Source of the DNA: Coniferiporia sulphurascens
Taxonomy: Eukaryota > Basidiomycota > Agaricomycetes > Hymenochaetales > Hymenochaetaceae
Reading direction: 5' to 3'
Length of the DNA: 64,000 bases
Assembly (NCBI GenBank): GCA_002794785.1
Contig: NBBA01000002.1
Span: 186,001 to 250,000 of the forward strand
The position numbers and the translations under genes are program-made. A model generated the notes under the pieces. The model saw only the letters and a program-made list of their open reading frames with translations. It searched no databases and had not been told where the DNA came from. Positions 24,553 to 36,721 of this stretch are shown in pieces. How positions within the stretch are numbered: the stretch's first letter is position 1; each line of letters begins with the position of its first letter.

Positions 24553-25043
24553 CCTCATCCAGTGGAAGACCCTCCTCACGAATTTTTCCGATTTAATTAT
24601 GCGAGAATCGGCACGATGTGCGGGAGCTGTGCGTTGTGGGCAAAGGCACGCCTAAGTCGAATTAGCTTAGCCCAGCTCCCGCGATCTGTTATGTCAGAAT
24701 CTACCCCCTCTCGACCAGCTTTCCCAGCACTTGCTACCTGACAATTTCGAAGACTTCTCTCTTCAATTCGCTACTATGAAACCGGTACCAAACGAAGTTT
24801 GCCAAGCGACAGCCCCACATTCATACATCTCCCCCAGCGCGGGCATTCTGGTACGGCTGAGACCATAATATATATACTAACGTTAAAATCTTATCACAAA
24901 CTTGGTGACACGAAACTGGCTACAGAGGTATACAGAAGGAACTCTTCGCAGCACCTCTTTAATAATCACTTGATTCGGGGAAATGATAGTAAACGAGACG
25001 TTCCAAACGGGAAACTGCCTCCGCTGAAACTTGGTCCCTTGTA
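24553..25043. other. Intergenic, convergent
   Basis: It lies between the orphan gene (+) and the aspartic protease (-). It should hold both 3' ends; nothing else is visible. Confidence 0.4.
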
Positions 25044-26397
25044 TTAATTGGTGGTGTCCAGAGTGTGCGCAGTACTGGCAAAGCCGACCCGGCTGTTCGT
25101 CGTGTCGAAAACGGAGTAAAAGCGTTCGAGGAACGCGAACCCGTTGACAAAGCTGTATCCCTCGTCACTGCTGTCCCCGAGCTGTAGAGAAAGGATATTT
25201 ATAAGCACATGACAGAGGTGACAAAATCGGAAGTCTAATCACATCAGCTACGATAAGGTAAATTGAGTCCGTTGTCCCACCGATGGCCGTGTTGAGCGCA
25301 CGCGGCCACGTCTGAGCGTTTTTTGTGAATTCGAACGACGTCTCTCCGATATTGAAGAACAGGCTCTGCAAATCCGCATAACCCGCGCTTGAGATAATCA
25401 GCAACCCGGTTGTGTCGTCCTCCGTCGCGCCTGTAAGGGACGTGTATGTGTTGAACGCGTCTGTTGAGAGAAGCACGAGCGACGTGCCAGTATCGACGAT
25501 ACCCGCAGTTGAAGAAAGTACTGTCGTACTATTAGTGCCGTAGGTGATGCTTTGGTCAATAGCCCAGAATTCGTTTGCAGGAGAGGAGGAGGAGATCGGG
25601 ACAAATATAACGTCTTCTGTAGTCTTGCTTGAGTCAACGCTTCCGAAAGTGAGCTCGCCATTCGTAACTTCCAACTCGGTCGTTGGAGCGAAAAAGACAC
25701 CAACGACTTCTTCTGAGATCACCCCTTGGGCAAAGAGGTTATCCGATACAGTGGGCACTGTTGACTGCCCGTCCACGGTGCCTTCTGTCAAGTCAGTGGG
25801 TCCAAGGCCTAGAATACCGTCGACACCGCTGAAACCAAGGGCGAGTTCTGCGACGCCGATGCCTTGGCCGGTAATGACAAGTGTATCGGTGAGTGTAAGC
25901 GTATCGATAACTGAAATTGGAAATATAGCAGTGTAAGCGACAAACTCAAAATCTGGTACGAACTACACTGGACACGTACATTCTTCACCAAAGAAAACAC
26001 CAGAACCATATGATACAGACACCTCATCCCCCGTATCCTGGGCAGAAGAGGTTTCGACGTACGCCTGCCCCGCACCGATCCACGTATTCGAGGAGCCGGT
26101 ATCTATGAGTAGGGAGTAGGTCGTTGGCGGTGTCCCCACCCCGACGTTCGCAACGTACATCACAGCTTCATTTGTAATATCGAATGATGCCGCACGCCTA
26201 GAAGGACCCGTCTTTGCTTTACCGGTCAAGAGATGCTGAGCCGCGCGAGCACGGTCGATTTCCGGTAGTTTGTTGCTCGATATGTTGAGCCGACGAGCGA
26301 ATGGAAGCGTTACCTTCGGCTCGCGGACCTGCACGACGGGTTTAGCAACGACCGAGAGCACCGCGAGAGCAGTTAAGGCGAGAGAAATGTGCAGCAT
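25044..26397 (-). CDS. Secreted pepsin-like aspartic protease (family A1)
   Basis: The protein of 407 aa comes from three exons: 25980-26397, 25243-25910 and 25044-25181 (sum 1224 nt). Residues 1-18 form a signal peptide (MLHISLALTALAVLSVVA). A basic propeptide follows to about residue 70, with a dibasic RR that could be a processing site. The two catalytic aspartates are Asp99 in LLIDTGSSNTW and about Asp279 in GIVDTGTSLVLL. The flap region reads VSVSYGSG, and the C-terminal part ends FAFLERFYSVFDTTNSRVGFA, typical of fungal A1 proteases. It cleaves proteins at acidic pH outside the cell or in the vacuole. The signal peptide and the lack of a C-terminal anchor favour secretion. The gene looks intact. 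Confidence 0.92.
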
Positions 26398-27859
26398 TGC
26401 AAAGGATGTTGGCCAGTCTGCACCGTCCCTTGCTGAGGTTGGGCTTTGGGCGTGCGCACATTTTATAGTCATCGCTGTATCTTCTGACAAAAATATCACG
26501 GTGGGTGCATCAAAGAAATTTTTTTGAGAAGAAAGCGTGACCGGCCATAAGACGGGGGATAACGACTTTCCTGAAGGATGCGACATGAAGAAGAGGTGTT
26601 GGACTCAGGCACAGCATTTTCGCAAGTAGTAGCCAACATCGATATAACAACAGTGGATCGGAGGACAGTCCTTTCTGTAGATATCCCCCATTATTGATGC
26701 CCCCAGATGCTCCCAAAGACACAACTTTCAGGACACAACTTTCAGGACACCATAAGCTTAAGGATATCAGGCTATTGGAGCCAAGCCGGTCATAGGCGAG
26801 AGTTAAACCAAGCTCCAAGTGTACCGAATTAACCCAGGAAAAATATGCACAGCAAGTACTTCCTCAGGTGGTCCGTTATCAGAAGCCCACGCCAGGAAGG
26901 ATGTAGAATGAAGCAGTCAATGGCTGAAGGACAACAGGTCGTGCTTGCCAGGAAAAACTTCGCAAGAAGGGACATTATGTAATGAGTTCCCAATGCGTAT
27001 GTCCGAGTCGAAAAATTTCCACGCTGTATCATGTCAGCAATCGGCTCGCTCCGCGCTCAAAGGATAAATATCTCAGGGTCCGAGTCATCTCTGTTGTTGC
27101 ACATTACATTAAACGAAGCTAACCTCTCTTTTTGTCTTTCTCAACTGTCGCTTTGATAGTATGAAGACGATATTGATACATTCAAACTGCATCCTTTTCT
27201 CGCCACTGGCAAGGCCTCCGAGTTGCAATTTATAGCGAGCTATATGCATCGAACTATCAGTGTTTCTCCGAACTTTGTGTTCCAAAGATTGGAAGCAACC
27301 CGTTCTATCCTAGGGGGGCGAATAAATCTGCGCAAAATGCATAATCTTGGCAGACGTAGCAGGTGCTGAGACAGAATAACTTGGGTTTGCACGCACGGCG
27401 CCCGGTATTCTCCCTATTGGCCCTGAGTGATACAAGTCATGGATGAAGCATGTGCCAGCTGGCCGTGACTATTTGCAGAACGTTTTGTCGGCACGCAATC
27501 TGACAGTGTTCTTCAAATGTGCCACGGGACAAGACATGTGGGCATGCCAAGTTGCGATATCATATATTATATTCTGGGTCATCGGTGTCCGTCGCGATCT
27601 GAGCTAAACTCTAATTTTAGTTAATCTCAATCGTAATAAGCCAACGTCGGATTTTAGAAGTGCTGCGGCAATGGGATATTCTTTCTTCCGATCCTAAAAG
27701 TAGTTTGTTACGCTTCGAGCTGTCATCGCCCCGATACAGGTAATGCTTCAGAAATATCGCCTCGGTGTTGGCACTCTGGTATTTTGCTAGTACGGTATCT
27801 TGTTCTGACGCGGTAAATGAGATTATACGGTATATTTCGCAAAACAGACTGGGCTAAAT
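26398..27859. other. Intergenic; part is repeated near 54.7 kb
   Basis: No gene recognised. The segment around 27118-27180 (with TATGAAGACGATAT) resembles 54747-54810, marking the left edge of the duplicated DUF6534 block. Confidence 0.4.
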
Positions 27860-29861
27860 TTATAGAGTCGGCAGAGTGGTTTTTGAAGGCCCGTTTTTGA
27901 TTTTTCCAGAATGGAACTCCGATTCCACCTGTAAATTGACTGCGATCCTATGGTCGTCCTTGGAGCACATAGCTATCCTCATCAGTGTCCCGTCGCTCCT
28001 TAATGACAGAACGATAAAACGCACTTTCTCCTCGAAGCTCGTGTTCGCACCCAACGACGGGCAATGTGCGATGTCAATCTTTTCAGTGGATTCCCATTGC
28101 GCCTGTGATCCAGAGCTTGCTCCAACAGTGACTATATGCTGTAACTGGTACGCGCCAACGCCGAGAACATCGTCCCTTCTCAGGTCATCGTGCAACCGTT
28201 CGCGTGCGTTAAGCGTTGCAAGCAGTGAGTTGGAGTACACTGACAGGTTTTCGTTCGACCGCGTTGGTAAGAAACCTCAACGTAAAAAGACAGCGAAGTA
28301 AAAACATACAGCCGGAGAGAATGAAAGTCATGCCAACAAAGATGTAGTTATCGGGCATTACGGTATACTATTGATAGCAGTGATCTCAATGGTAAGTACG
28401 AATGAAGGATTTGCCAGCGTCTTTGCATGTCACTGACCGTAACAAAAGTGATAATGGTGCAGATACTCGTGAGTAGTCCAGTATTGATAATGTACAGCCT
28501 CAGAACGTTAATTTTAATATTGGTCCTGTAACCGCTACTCGTCAGCCGAAAGTTGAAATGCATTTCACAAATGCGCACGTTTCAAACTCCGTCTTTTTGC
28601 TTGCGAGGAAGTAGCAGAGCGAGACGGTGACGCATGCGTCTGCGACCACCACTGAAGCCAAGCAGACACAGATCACCCACTTTGTTGCGGTCAATCAGTA
28701 TGATTTTGACGCGGAAGAGAGAGAAAGGGCTAGTTTACTTACGAAAATGGTCGAAAATTGCTTTGGCGACTCGAATGAAATACTATCGGTATATTAATAA
28801 AACATGAATTGCGAAAGATATATATTACTCACATTTTTATCCCAAAACCGAGCATAGATACTTTAAAAAAGTAATCAGGACCATTGCACTTGAAGAAAGG
28901 GAGATAACTCCAGGAAGCGCACCAAATGAAACAAGAATGAGTATAGACTAGATTCAAGACCAGCAATTCCGATTAGCCAATCACATTCGCACCGACGGGA
29001 CACCGACAGCAGACTCTGAGTTACTTACTAAGGTTGACGTCAATAAAATGTTTTTCTTGCTTGCTTCATAGGTGTGAGGATCCGAATTGCTCAGCTATAG
29101 CTCTTCATCTGTCCCCGGAAAAACTCACCGATCCACACCATGCGTGTATAATATCTGCAGCAGTAAGTTAATTAAACAAAGATGGCAAGCTCTTCAATGA
29201 CCAAAGCTTACACTCGAACAATAAGACCATTTACGGCCTTTAATGAGTAAATTGAAGTCAGACGACATCACTTGCCCTGTGCTGACGGAGTCCGCTTACC
29301 GTAATAACGACGTGAAGCTATGCCCGACAGAATATCAGAACGTGAGATAGATGGAAAGGAGAGTAACTTCTCACAGAGAAACTCCAAGGTAACTCTGAAA
29401 TTACCGAGAGGTTGGTAAAATTTGTTACCAAATAGCTGTAAGCAATGTGCGAAATAGCCGCCAAGTGGAGAGCATTGATGAATCTGCGGAAGCAAAGCGG
29501 TAAATCGTTACGATGAAAGCTTTAGGTTACAGGCGGACGTACGACAAAATCAAGACCTGGTGAGATGTGCACAATAAGCAATATACTTTTTAGCATAAAA
29601 TATCAACGAAGGACGGCCTACAGTCCATTTTTTGTATGGAATATCGCCCACCGAGCTCTGATAATAAGATAGAGCTTGCGCAGCTACAATTCCGAATAAC
29701 CTACGTATGGGATCGTGATTAGCGATGTCATCATGTTGGTAAAACACTCACATAGCGGAGAGTATCAACCCAATTAGTCCTGCACCAAGTGTGTTATTGA
29801 GGTTTATTTCCGAAAGGGCAAGATTAACAGATACTGGGAGAGTCGTATTTGCAGTTGACAT
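27860..29861 (-). CDS. DUF6534-like multi-span membrane protein, copy A (A-type)
   Basis: This belongs to a basidiomycete-expanded family of roughly seven-helix membrane proteins of unknown function. The start is MSTANTTLPVSVN at 29861. The first exon ends in NNTLGAGLIGLILSAM and splices to LFGIVAAQALSYYQSS (intron end near 29699). Further exons give NALHLAAISHIAYSYLVTNF near 29460, the family signature YIINTGLLTSICTIITFVT near 28480, DNYIFVGMTFILSG near 28340, and the cytosolic tail from YSNSLLATLNARERL (28240) to the TAA at 27860. Not every exon end was resolved, but no disabling change was seen in the parts read. It could be a receptor-like or sensor protein, but its function is unknown. 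Confidence 0.65.
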
Positions 29862-30696
29862 TGTAGAGAGGGAGCTGCGAAGAAAATATTGAGGCTGAGA
29901 AAGAGTGAATCGTTGATACAGATGTGGGAGATGCGAATACATCAGACCTTTTATGTTTGTCCAGCTCCGGTGAGTAGCACAGCCATGCTTTCAATAACAT
30001 CACGCTCATGTACCAGTCCGTTGATCTTGATGAATATCGCAACAAGCCAAAAGTATACACATTTGGAAATGACCTTTAGAGGGTGAAGGGGGGGGGGTGA
30101 AAGCGGCTAAAAGAGTTGCGATCCTGTGAGACTCCAAGAACGGTTATTAATGATAGAAATCAATAGTAAAAGTTTCCTAGACTCATCGTAAATACATACA
30201 TACGAGAAAGTAGAGCATTTCCCAAGAGGTTTTCAATTAGGGAAATGTATCGCTTTGTAAACGACAGGTACAGTTGCGCCACCAGTGATCAGATCAGGGA
30301 AAACTTGACTTGCCCAGCTTTGTTGTAAGTGGCAGTAGGAAGATTATGTATACTGCTGTATGATCGCATGGTGTACACCCGTGACTTAGTAGTATGTCTA
30401 AATGAGGAAATAAACCCGACCATTTGATGACGAGTCACCTCTCGCCGGCGGCGCTTGTAGGCTGTATCACGGAACCTTTCACTGGCATGGGATTCCGATA
30501 TTCAAGATTCCGTCAAGCCCGAAGCAATGGTCTGTGATACATGAAAAGGATCTCTTCGAAATTAGGAGATGTAGATGTACTTATTAGCTTCTAATCTATC
30601 GGCGAGGGGATAGCGCGGCGCATGGTTCTCGCCGTGTCATAAATTTTGCTACGATTTGACGATCCAAGCTTTCGGCGAAGTTCTGGCTGCAATAAG
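29862..30696. other. Intergenic, conserved in the D-E spacer
   Basis: The stretch around 30520-30640, beginning CAATGGTCTGTGATACATG, is closely matched at 62590-62700. It is therefore part of the duplicated unit. No gene recognised. Confidence 0.5.
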
Positions 30697-30698
30697 TA

Positions 30699-31574
30699 CA
30701 GTGTAGTACTGGCACTTTACACAACTTAAGGAGTTTTGCTCCTGTAAATTCTATTTCTGCATTTTTTTCTTCGAAGTTTCTCCTAGAAGTAGATACAGCT
30801 AGTGGGATGGTAACCTGCTATCTGTGAGCTGCTGAATGCACCCATTGATTTAATATAAAATCTTTGAGAAATGTGACCATTTGTCACATCTACCCAGCAC
30901 TTTAAACATCCTGTGACGACGTTACCGCCGATCATAAACACCCATTTTAGGAAATACCTGACCGTAGATCTCTAGCTTCAGTCTGAAGGCCATTTCAGAG
31001 CCCGGACTCCGCTGGATGAAACTTATCAATCAATTTCTAATGATTCTGGGTTTTTATGTTATCTTAAGAAATAAACTCTTCTATAGTTGTCAATTTAGGC
31101 CTTAATGATGAGCCAGCAAAAGAAGAAAAAACACGGTGCACTGTGTAGAGCAATGATCCGTGGGAAACACAAAAATTGTGAGAAAAAAGGTCACACTCTT
31201 GAGCTTCAGCTCATGTCTGCTGCTTTTTCATCATTTTAAACAGGTTTCTTTAAGGCAACTCACTCACAAAAAGCACCATTGTATAGGCCTGCATTGTGGC
31301 TCTAAATTTGTGTTTTTATTTTTCAATTTAATGGAGCCAAAAAATTACAATTGTGTGATTACCTTAACCTACTGTAGAGGAAACGGCTGATTTTCGAGCT
31401 CTTTCGCTTCTGTAAATTCAACCACTCAAGATATTACTTCGAAATTTTACACAAGCCTAGTGGTATATGCATAGAGTGTACATAAATATTTTTGAGATTA
31501 TAGCAGATGTATTGAGCGAGGAAAGAGCGGGTGTGTAAAGTAAGGGGGGTGTGTAAAGTGCCAGTACTACACTG
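30699..31574. mobile_element. 876-bp MITE with TA target duplication (Tc1/mariner-like)
   Basis: The ends are CAGTGTAGTACTGGCACTTT and its complement, an inverted repeat of about 24-25 bp, flanked by TA on both sides (30697-30698 and 31575-31576). The paralogous spacer at about 62840-62880 lacks the element: GAAGTTCTGGCT and CCATTGCAAC are there joined across a single TA. The interior is AT-rich and holds no transposase, so it must have been moved by an enzyme encoded elsewhere. Confidence 0.85.
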
Positions 31575-31576
31575 TA

Positions 31577-31960
31577 TGGTATTGCCGTTGCAACTTGCGA
31601 AAACTGTGTAGGACTATGAGAAATTCAAGTTTGGGCACAGCCATTCGGCGTGGAAAAACTCCGGAAATTGCCGATAAATATCTTTCCTTCATGCAAAAGG
31701 TGCTGGTACGTGGTTGATCATGCCGCTTTCCGTGACCGACGTCCTAACGAAGGCCATTCTCTTCCTTTCGAACTCATTTCCGAGTCTACTTTTGCTCTAT
31801 CTGTGTAGGGAAAATGCTTCCTCTCGGCGATGAATGGTGATCTACCGCCTTCTGTGATCATCACAGCACGGCAATTGTTGGCAACTCCGCGAGACGCCGT
31901 GTAGCTTTCTGTATTGCACCATAACTGGGACCAGTACACGATTTACTAGCCTTCTACTAC
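31577..31960. repeat. Conserved spacer module, copy 1 of 3
   Basis: Shared landmarks are GAGAAATTCAAG, CTCCGGAAATTGCCG and GGCAACTCCGCGAGAC. They recur at 54120-54500 and 62870-63270. It lies on the 3' side of the B-type DUF6534 genes and appears to be part of the duplicated unit rather than a gene. Confidence 0.6.
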
Positions 31961-32104
31961 GTGTGCAAGGACCACACAGCATACGGCCACTCATAATTAT
32001 GCATCAGCGCCTGATTGGTATCCAAGTTAAGATGCCGGAGTAGACTGAGTTTCCTACCTTGCGGTAGGCCTAACCAGTGTGTTGGTCCGTCTCCATATGT
32101 ACGT

Positions 32105-34010
32105 TCACAATAAGCTCACGGACGTCCTTGATACACAGCTTGTCAATCTACTGCTTTCGCTACCAAACTGAGCGTGGAGCGCCCCCAACACAATACGCAC
32201 CTTCTCTCTGAGAATTGAGTCCGCATCTACTGGGTGGCCGCGCAAGGCGTTAGCGTCACCGAAGGACGGCGAATGGGCCGCCACATCTGTGTCCATACCA
32301 AAAGCGACACGCCGCATTTGGTATGTGCCTGCACCCACGGCACTACCTTCTGTGTTCTTGATCATACCGTTACGCAATCGGTCGCGCGTGTTGAGCATAG
32401 CAAGCAACGAGTTGAAATAAACTGAATGATCAAGGTGTCTGTGTTAGCGACTGACCGGGACGACGTGCTTAGGCTATGTGTGAACTACACCCACGAGTCG
32501 GAAGGTTAAAGAATATGGCGACGAAAACGTAGTTGTCCATGGTGGCATACTAACGGTTACCGCTATCATCAGTCACTTGCGAAAAGCATTCGCTTAAACT
32601 GACCGTGATTAAAGTGGCAAGCGCAGCGATGCTTGTGAGCAGCCCACTGTTGATTATATACGTCATCAAAATGTTGACTTTTGTATCGGTTCGGTTATCA
32701 ACTCGGTCGGCTCAGTTCCCGATCGGCAACCAGAAGTACGTACGTCTCGAATCCTGTCTTGTTCCTGGCGAGGAAATAGCAAAGCAAGGTCGCCACCAAG
32801 ATATCTGCGATGGCCGCGGAGGCCATACTCATGTAAATTAGAAACTTAAACGAATTGAAAGCCACGGAGTAAACGTTAGACGAAACGGCTTAAGCGAATT
32901 TATGAGGGATACTGCATACAGAAATATCGTGAAGTTGTAAGGTCGAGTCAAGGAAAAATCTAGTACTGTGATTTAGCTCCCTCCCTTGAGAGATTTCGAG
33001 GTCGTCGATTATTGCTCACGTTTTTATTCCGAACCACATGGTGGAAGCTTGAAGATTTTATGAGTGTTATCTAAATATGTGCGCCTAAGATAAGACGCAC
33101 CAAAGTCAACAAGAGAGGCGACCACCTGCACACACGAATCAAACGATTAGTTGTCGATTTCATAACAGGCTTTAAAGTTCTTCACCGAGCCGATCGTTAG
33201 AAGTCTGTTCTTCCTGCTTACTAAAATCATAAGGAGGCACAACTTCAACACGGAGATGGCCTTGTTTATTGTTTATTGGAAGGACTCACTCAACCACACT
33301 TGGCGCGCGTAATAACTGCAAATATGCGGATCAGCGACGCGCATTCTGAACGATGACATGTCTTCGGGGCTTACAACCGAATAATAAGATTGTTTATTGC
33401 CTGAAAACACATCAGAAGAGACTTCCCGGGAGGTTGGAGGAACCAGCTTACGGTGTGAACTATGAGCATCTGTTAAGAAACTGCGCTTAGATCAACATTC
33501 AGTAAGGCTAAGACCACTCATGGAAGTACTCCAGTAAATGTTAATAACCGCAAGTACATCGGTGAAGTTTATGACCAGATATGAGTACGTAGTGTGTGAA
33601 ATAAATGCAAGGTGGACCGCATCGAGGATCCTGAGGAGGTAAAGAAAAAAGGAGAGCAAGTCAATCCGGGCAAGAATGAGCAGCTAAACAAACAAACCAT
33701 AAAAATGAGATCTTGGAGTCGAAAATAGTTCAAAGGGGTGGTCATTAAATGTATAAGTAGAAACCAATTACAGTCCGTCTCAAATACCACGGATCTTTAA
33801 CCGAGCTTTGGTGGTAGCACAAGGCCTGGGCGCACGTAACTCCAAATAATCTGCAATGGGAGTCATGGCCAACGTTTACGAGGGGAGACGGAATGCTTAC
33901 ACAGCAGTAGTGATGAGCCCAATTAAACCGGCACCAATAGTGTTATTCAGGTTTATTCCGAGCGAAGCCGGACTTATGGACTCTAGAGTCGCGGATCCTG
34001 AGTCTAGCAT
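32105..34010 (-). CDS. DUF6534-like multi-span membrane protein, copy B (B-type)
   Basis: The probable start is the ATG at 34010 (MLDSGSATLESISP), followed by the conserved INLNNTIGAGLIGLITTAV. Later segments are YYQSSVKD-like near 33780, LDAVHLAFISHTTYSYLVIN near 33610, TYIINSGLLTSIAALATLIT near 32650, a helix near 32530, and the tail from LAMLNTRDRLRNG (32407) to the stop at 32105. B-type copies differ from A-type in the N-terminus and tail (RDRLRNG and YQMRRVAF against RERLHD and YQLQHIV). Exon ends were not all resolved; no clear break was found. Function unknown. Confidence 0.6.
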
Positions 34011-35238
34011 GGCCGTTACTGTGTGGGGTGCAGTGGTGGAGATGAAAACCGGGGCGCTTACTTGTGAGCATTTAGATCGCAAATTTTGAACTACTTATAA
34101 ACTTTCTAGACGAGATCCTCAGGCTATGGTTCGACTGTATTGACTTGCGTCTGTGTCGGTGCATGGTGACACGCTGTTCTGCTATCTACAACCCCGTGAT
34201 GCTACCTCATCAGGAGTAGCGACGGAAGCCACTCACAGCAAGAAGGACAAGTGAAACGGATTCTTCCATAGTGGAATTTCTTTTTTAAACTACTCGACCC
34301 CTCGACTCGGACGAGGTCAAGATCTTCGACTTCGTAAAATATATGCGCAGGCAAGCTTTAAATCCGAAAGCTTCTCGAGAGTAAAGCCATACCGCGACAC
34401 AGTAAAGCTAGAGGATTCTGGACTTGTTTCACCTGGAGTAACCAATGACCCGGATCAAGCCATAATTAGGAAGGCTCCGAGTCAAATCTGAGATCAAGTT
34501 CGACGTTTGATTTCTGCTGGAAGTAGAATCGTGATCTACGTAGTTCCCGGATGCCCGAAATCAGCCGGACTTCTACGATACGTATCCTGCGCCGATCAAT
34601 GAGATACTATCGTAGTTCGCATGAATGGATTATAACAGGAAGAAATAGAGCTCTAGCCTGATGGAGTGTCAGTGTTGTCACCTAATCTTGAGTGTCACGC
34701 ATTTAGTCACGATACCATGCCAGTACGTCACTAACCACTCGACCCCCCAGCCACTTTATGATATTGCCGACCCCGTGTCATATAAGTATAGGGCCAGCTG
34801 CGCTGGCAACACCCGATACCTCATTTGTGCCCTCAGTGCTTATATGGAGTATTTCAGGAATAAGGCACTGGCTTTATATGTAGTAGTTAGTTATACTATC
34901 TAGGGTCTCCCACCATACCATACACCTATTTTGTCGTACTGAGACCGAACCTTTGCGCCTCCGTCGATTTGCACAAGCCTCCGGCCAGCATCCCAGTACT
35001 GCCAACCAAAGGCCTGGATTTTCGCGTTATTCATTTACAACCCGGATTCACCTTTGTGAACAAAGTGCTCTCAGACTAAGCTCGCTTTTATATGTAGCTT
35101 TGCGGCTGGTCAAGGTAACCCTTGACTGCTTGGTTTCAAAAATACTATTAGTCGTGGAGTAGTCCAAGAGGACGTAAGTGAACGAAAACTCGGTATGCAG
35201 AATACACAACGTGAATAGTACAGCTTCCACCAGACTTC
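34011..35238. other. 5' flank of copy B and unrecognised sequence
   Basis: Up to about 34660 the sequence is paralogous to 53803-54110 (shared CGGACTTCTA and AACAGGAAGAAATAGAG-like blocks), so it belongs to the duplicated unit. From 34660 to 35238 nothing was recognised. Confidence 0.4.
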
Positions 35239-36183
35239 CTAATCTTCGTATCCATTTTCAAACAAGTAGTTTGCCGCCATCTCTTCATTTTTGTCGCATG
35301 CAAAGTACGCCTCTAGCACCACATGGCGCGGAAACCCGGGAGCCTCGAGCTGGGTAACGAGACATTAAATGATTAGCAAAATGACAGCATTTGAGTACGA
35401 ATTTAGCATACCCTCTCGATGGCAGCTCGCTCTTCTGGCGTAACCTGGACCACCTGGGCGCAGGAGGTATGGCACCTTCGGCACCTTCTCCTTCCCCATC
35501 ATCGAAACCACCCTCGCCTCCCATTGTCCCCAGCAGCTGTAGGAGCGCTTCAGGGTTTTGTTCAAAGCACCGAGCGAGGCCAGGATTCGACTGTGCGATC
35601 TGTTGCACCATGAGCTGCAAGAGCGCCGGATTTTGCATTACAAGATTGCGAAGCTCTCCGACCTGGGGGTTGCCTCCCAGTCCCCCGCCACCGTGTTGTT
35701 GTTGTTGTTGTTGGGCAAGCTAGATACCACTGTAAGCGCGTGATACAACAACAGTACTTGTTAACATACTTGAAATAGATTCTGAGGTGCACTGGTCGGT
35801 GCGGCAGGCTGTGCTGCGGGAACTGGCGGTGGCGGGCTAGCTGGAGCAGCGGGCACTACTGTCGGAGTTAATGCGGGCTGCGGAGTAGGAGCAGCTCCAG
35901 CGTGAGATGATTCCACTTCTAGATTGGCAGGAATTCCCTTAATACAAGAAGACACGTCGCCGTAAGAAAATGAATTGGACAGAGTACATTACGCGGGTAC
36001 TCACGTTCATGAAATACCCCACCGCTCTGTCTGGGTTGTTGTAACTCGCTTTCAATGCTCTTAGTACTTGCGCCCGCTCAAAACCCGTCATCTCCACCAT
36101 GTTCTGAATCATCGACTGGAGGGCATCGCCCGTCAGGAAGGAGCCCAAATCGTTGAAGGCGGGACCGGGCAGGAAGTAGAGGA
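35239..36183 (-). pseudogene. RAD23-like pseudogene lacking the ubiquitin-like domain
   Basis: RAD23 shuttles ubiquitinated proteins to the proteasome and binds XPC/Rad4 in nucleotide excision repair. From the 5' side the sequence encodes the first UBA domain (FLTGDALQSMIQNMVEM, ERAQVLRALKASYNNPDRAV), the linker starting GIPANLEVESS, the XPC-binding domain (LMVQQIAQSNPGLARCFEQN) and the second UBA (ERAAIER then [20 protein letters not shown]), with its stop at 35239. Introns are kept, so it is not a retrocopy. A one-base shift occurs near 35455: the linker IPPA and the following VVQVTPEERAAIER are in different frames. The N-terminal UBL domain is absent and is replaced by unrelated sequence at about 36184. 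Confidence 0.75.
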
Positions 36184-36340
36184 CCTGATCATATAAGCAC
36201 TTTTCTGAGGTTGATGCCACCAAGCCCGGTTGATGCTCGCCAGAAATGAGCAGCCTTGTAGAGGGCCAGAACCATCAAGAGGAGCTTGAATGCAAACGGG
36301 GCTGTCCTATAAAGATATGAGTACAAGTACACAAGCTAAA
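36184..36340 (-). pseudogene. Fragment of a DUF6533-like membrane protein
   Basis: The minus strand reads FKLLLMVLALYKAAHFWRAS, then GLGGINLRKVLI with a stop and frame change before DQVLYF. This resembles the penultimate helix region of DUF6533-type basidiomycete membrane proteins. It abuts the RAD23-like sequence directly at about 36184, forming a chimeric junction. Only this piece of the gene is present. Confidence 0.5.
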
Positions 36341-36463
36341 CTACAGGAAAATGATCACGCAACAAGTCTTTGTGTAGCCATATCATGCAATCATGCATGA
36401 GAAACATGCACGTCGTCGCCCCTCTCCCTCTTACCACCATCAGCTGCCCCAACCCACTGAAAG

Positions 36464-36721
36464 TATTAAATAAATATAACGAACAATATAAATATAGTAC
36501 GTGGTCATATGAACAACCACCTTACTAAGTGAACGATAACACAACGATAACGCCATATGATATAGGAGCTAGATAGTTATAGTAGTACTAGCCCATGGAA
36601 CGTGTATATAAGGGGAGCTGGTCTTGCCCTAGAAATACATTGGTTTACGCTGATAACCCACCTTCACCTCAACTCAACCACTGCACCTCATCGTCTACCA
36701 CAACGTGCATAGATTTTAAGA
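36464..36721 (+). mobile_element. Solo LTR of the copia P/Q family
   Basis: The 258-bp LTR runs from TATTAAATAAATATAACG to GATTTTAAGA and is flanked by the 5-bp duplication GAAAG (36459-36463 and 36722-36726). It contains a TATATAAGG box. It matches the LTRs at 40015, 52427 and 61118, and no copia internal sequence follows it. It fixes the LTR ends of this family as TAT...AGA rather than TG...CA. Confidence 0.85.

Noticed and set aside
25544..26527. Plus-strand frames at 25544-25936 and 26270-26527
   Set aside because: They are shadows of the aspartic protease on the minus strand.
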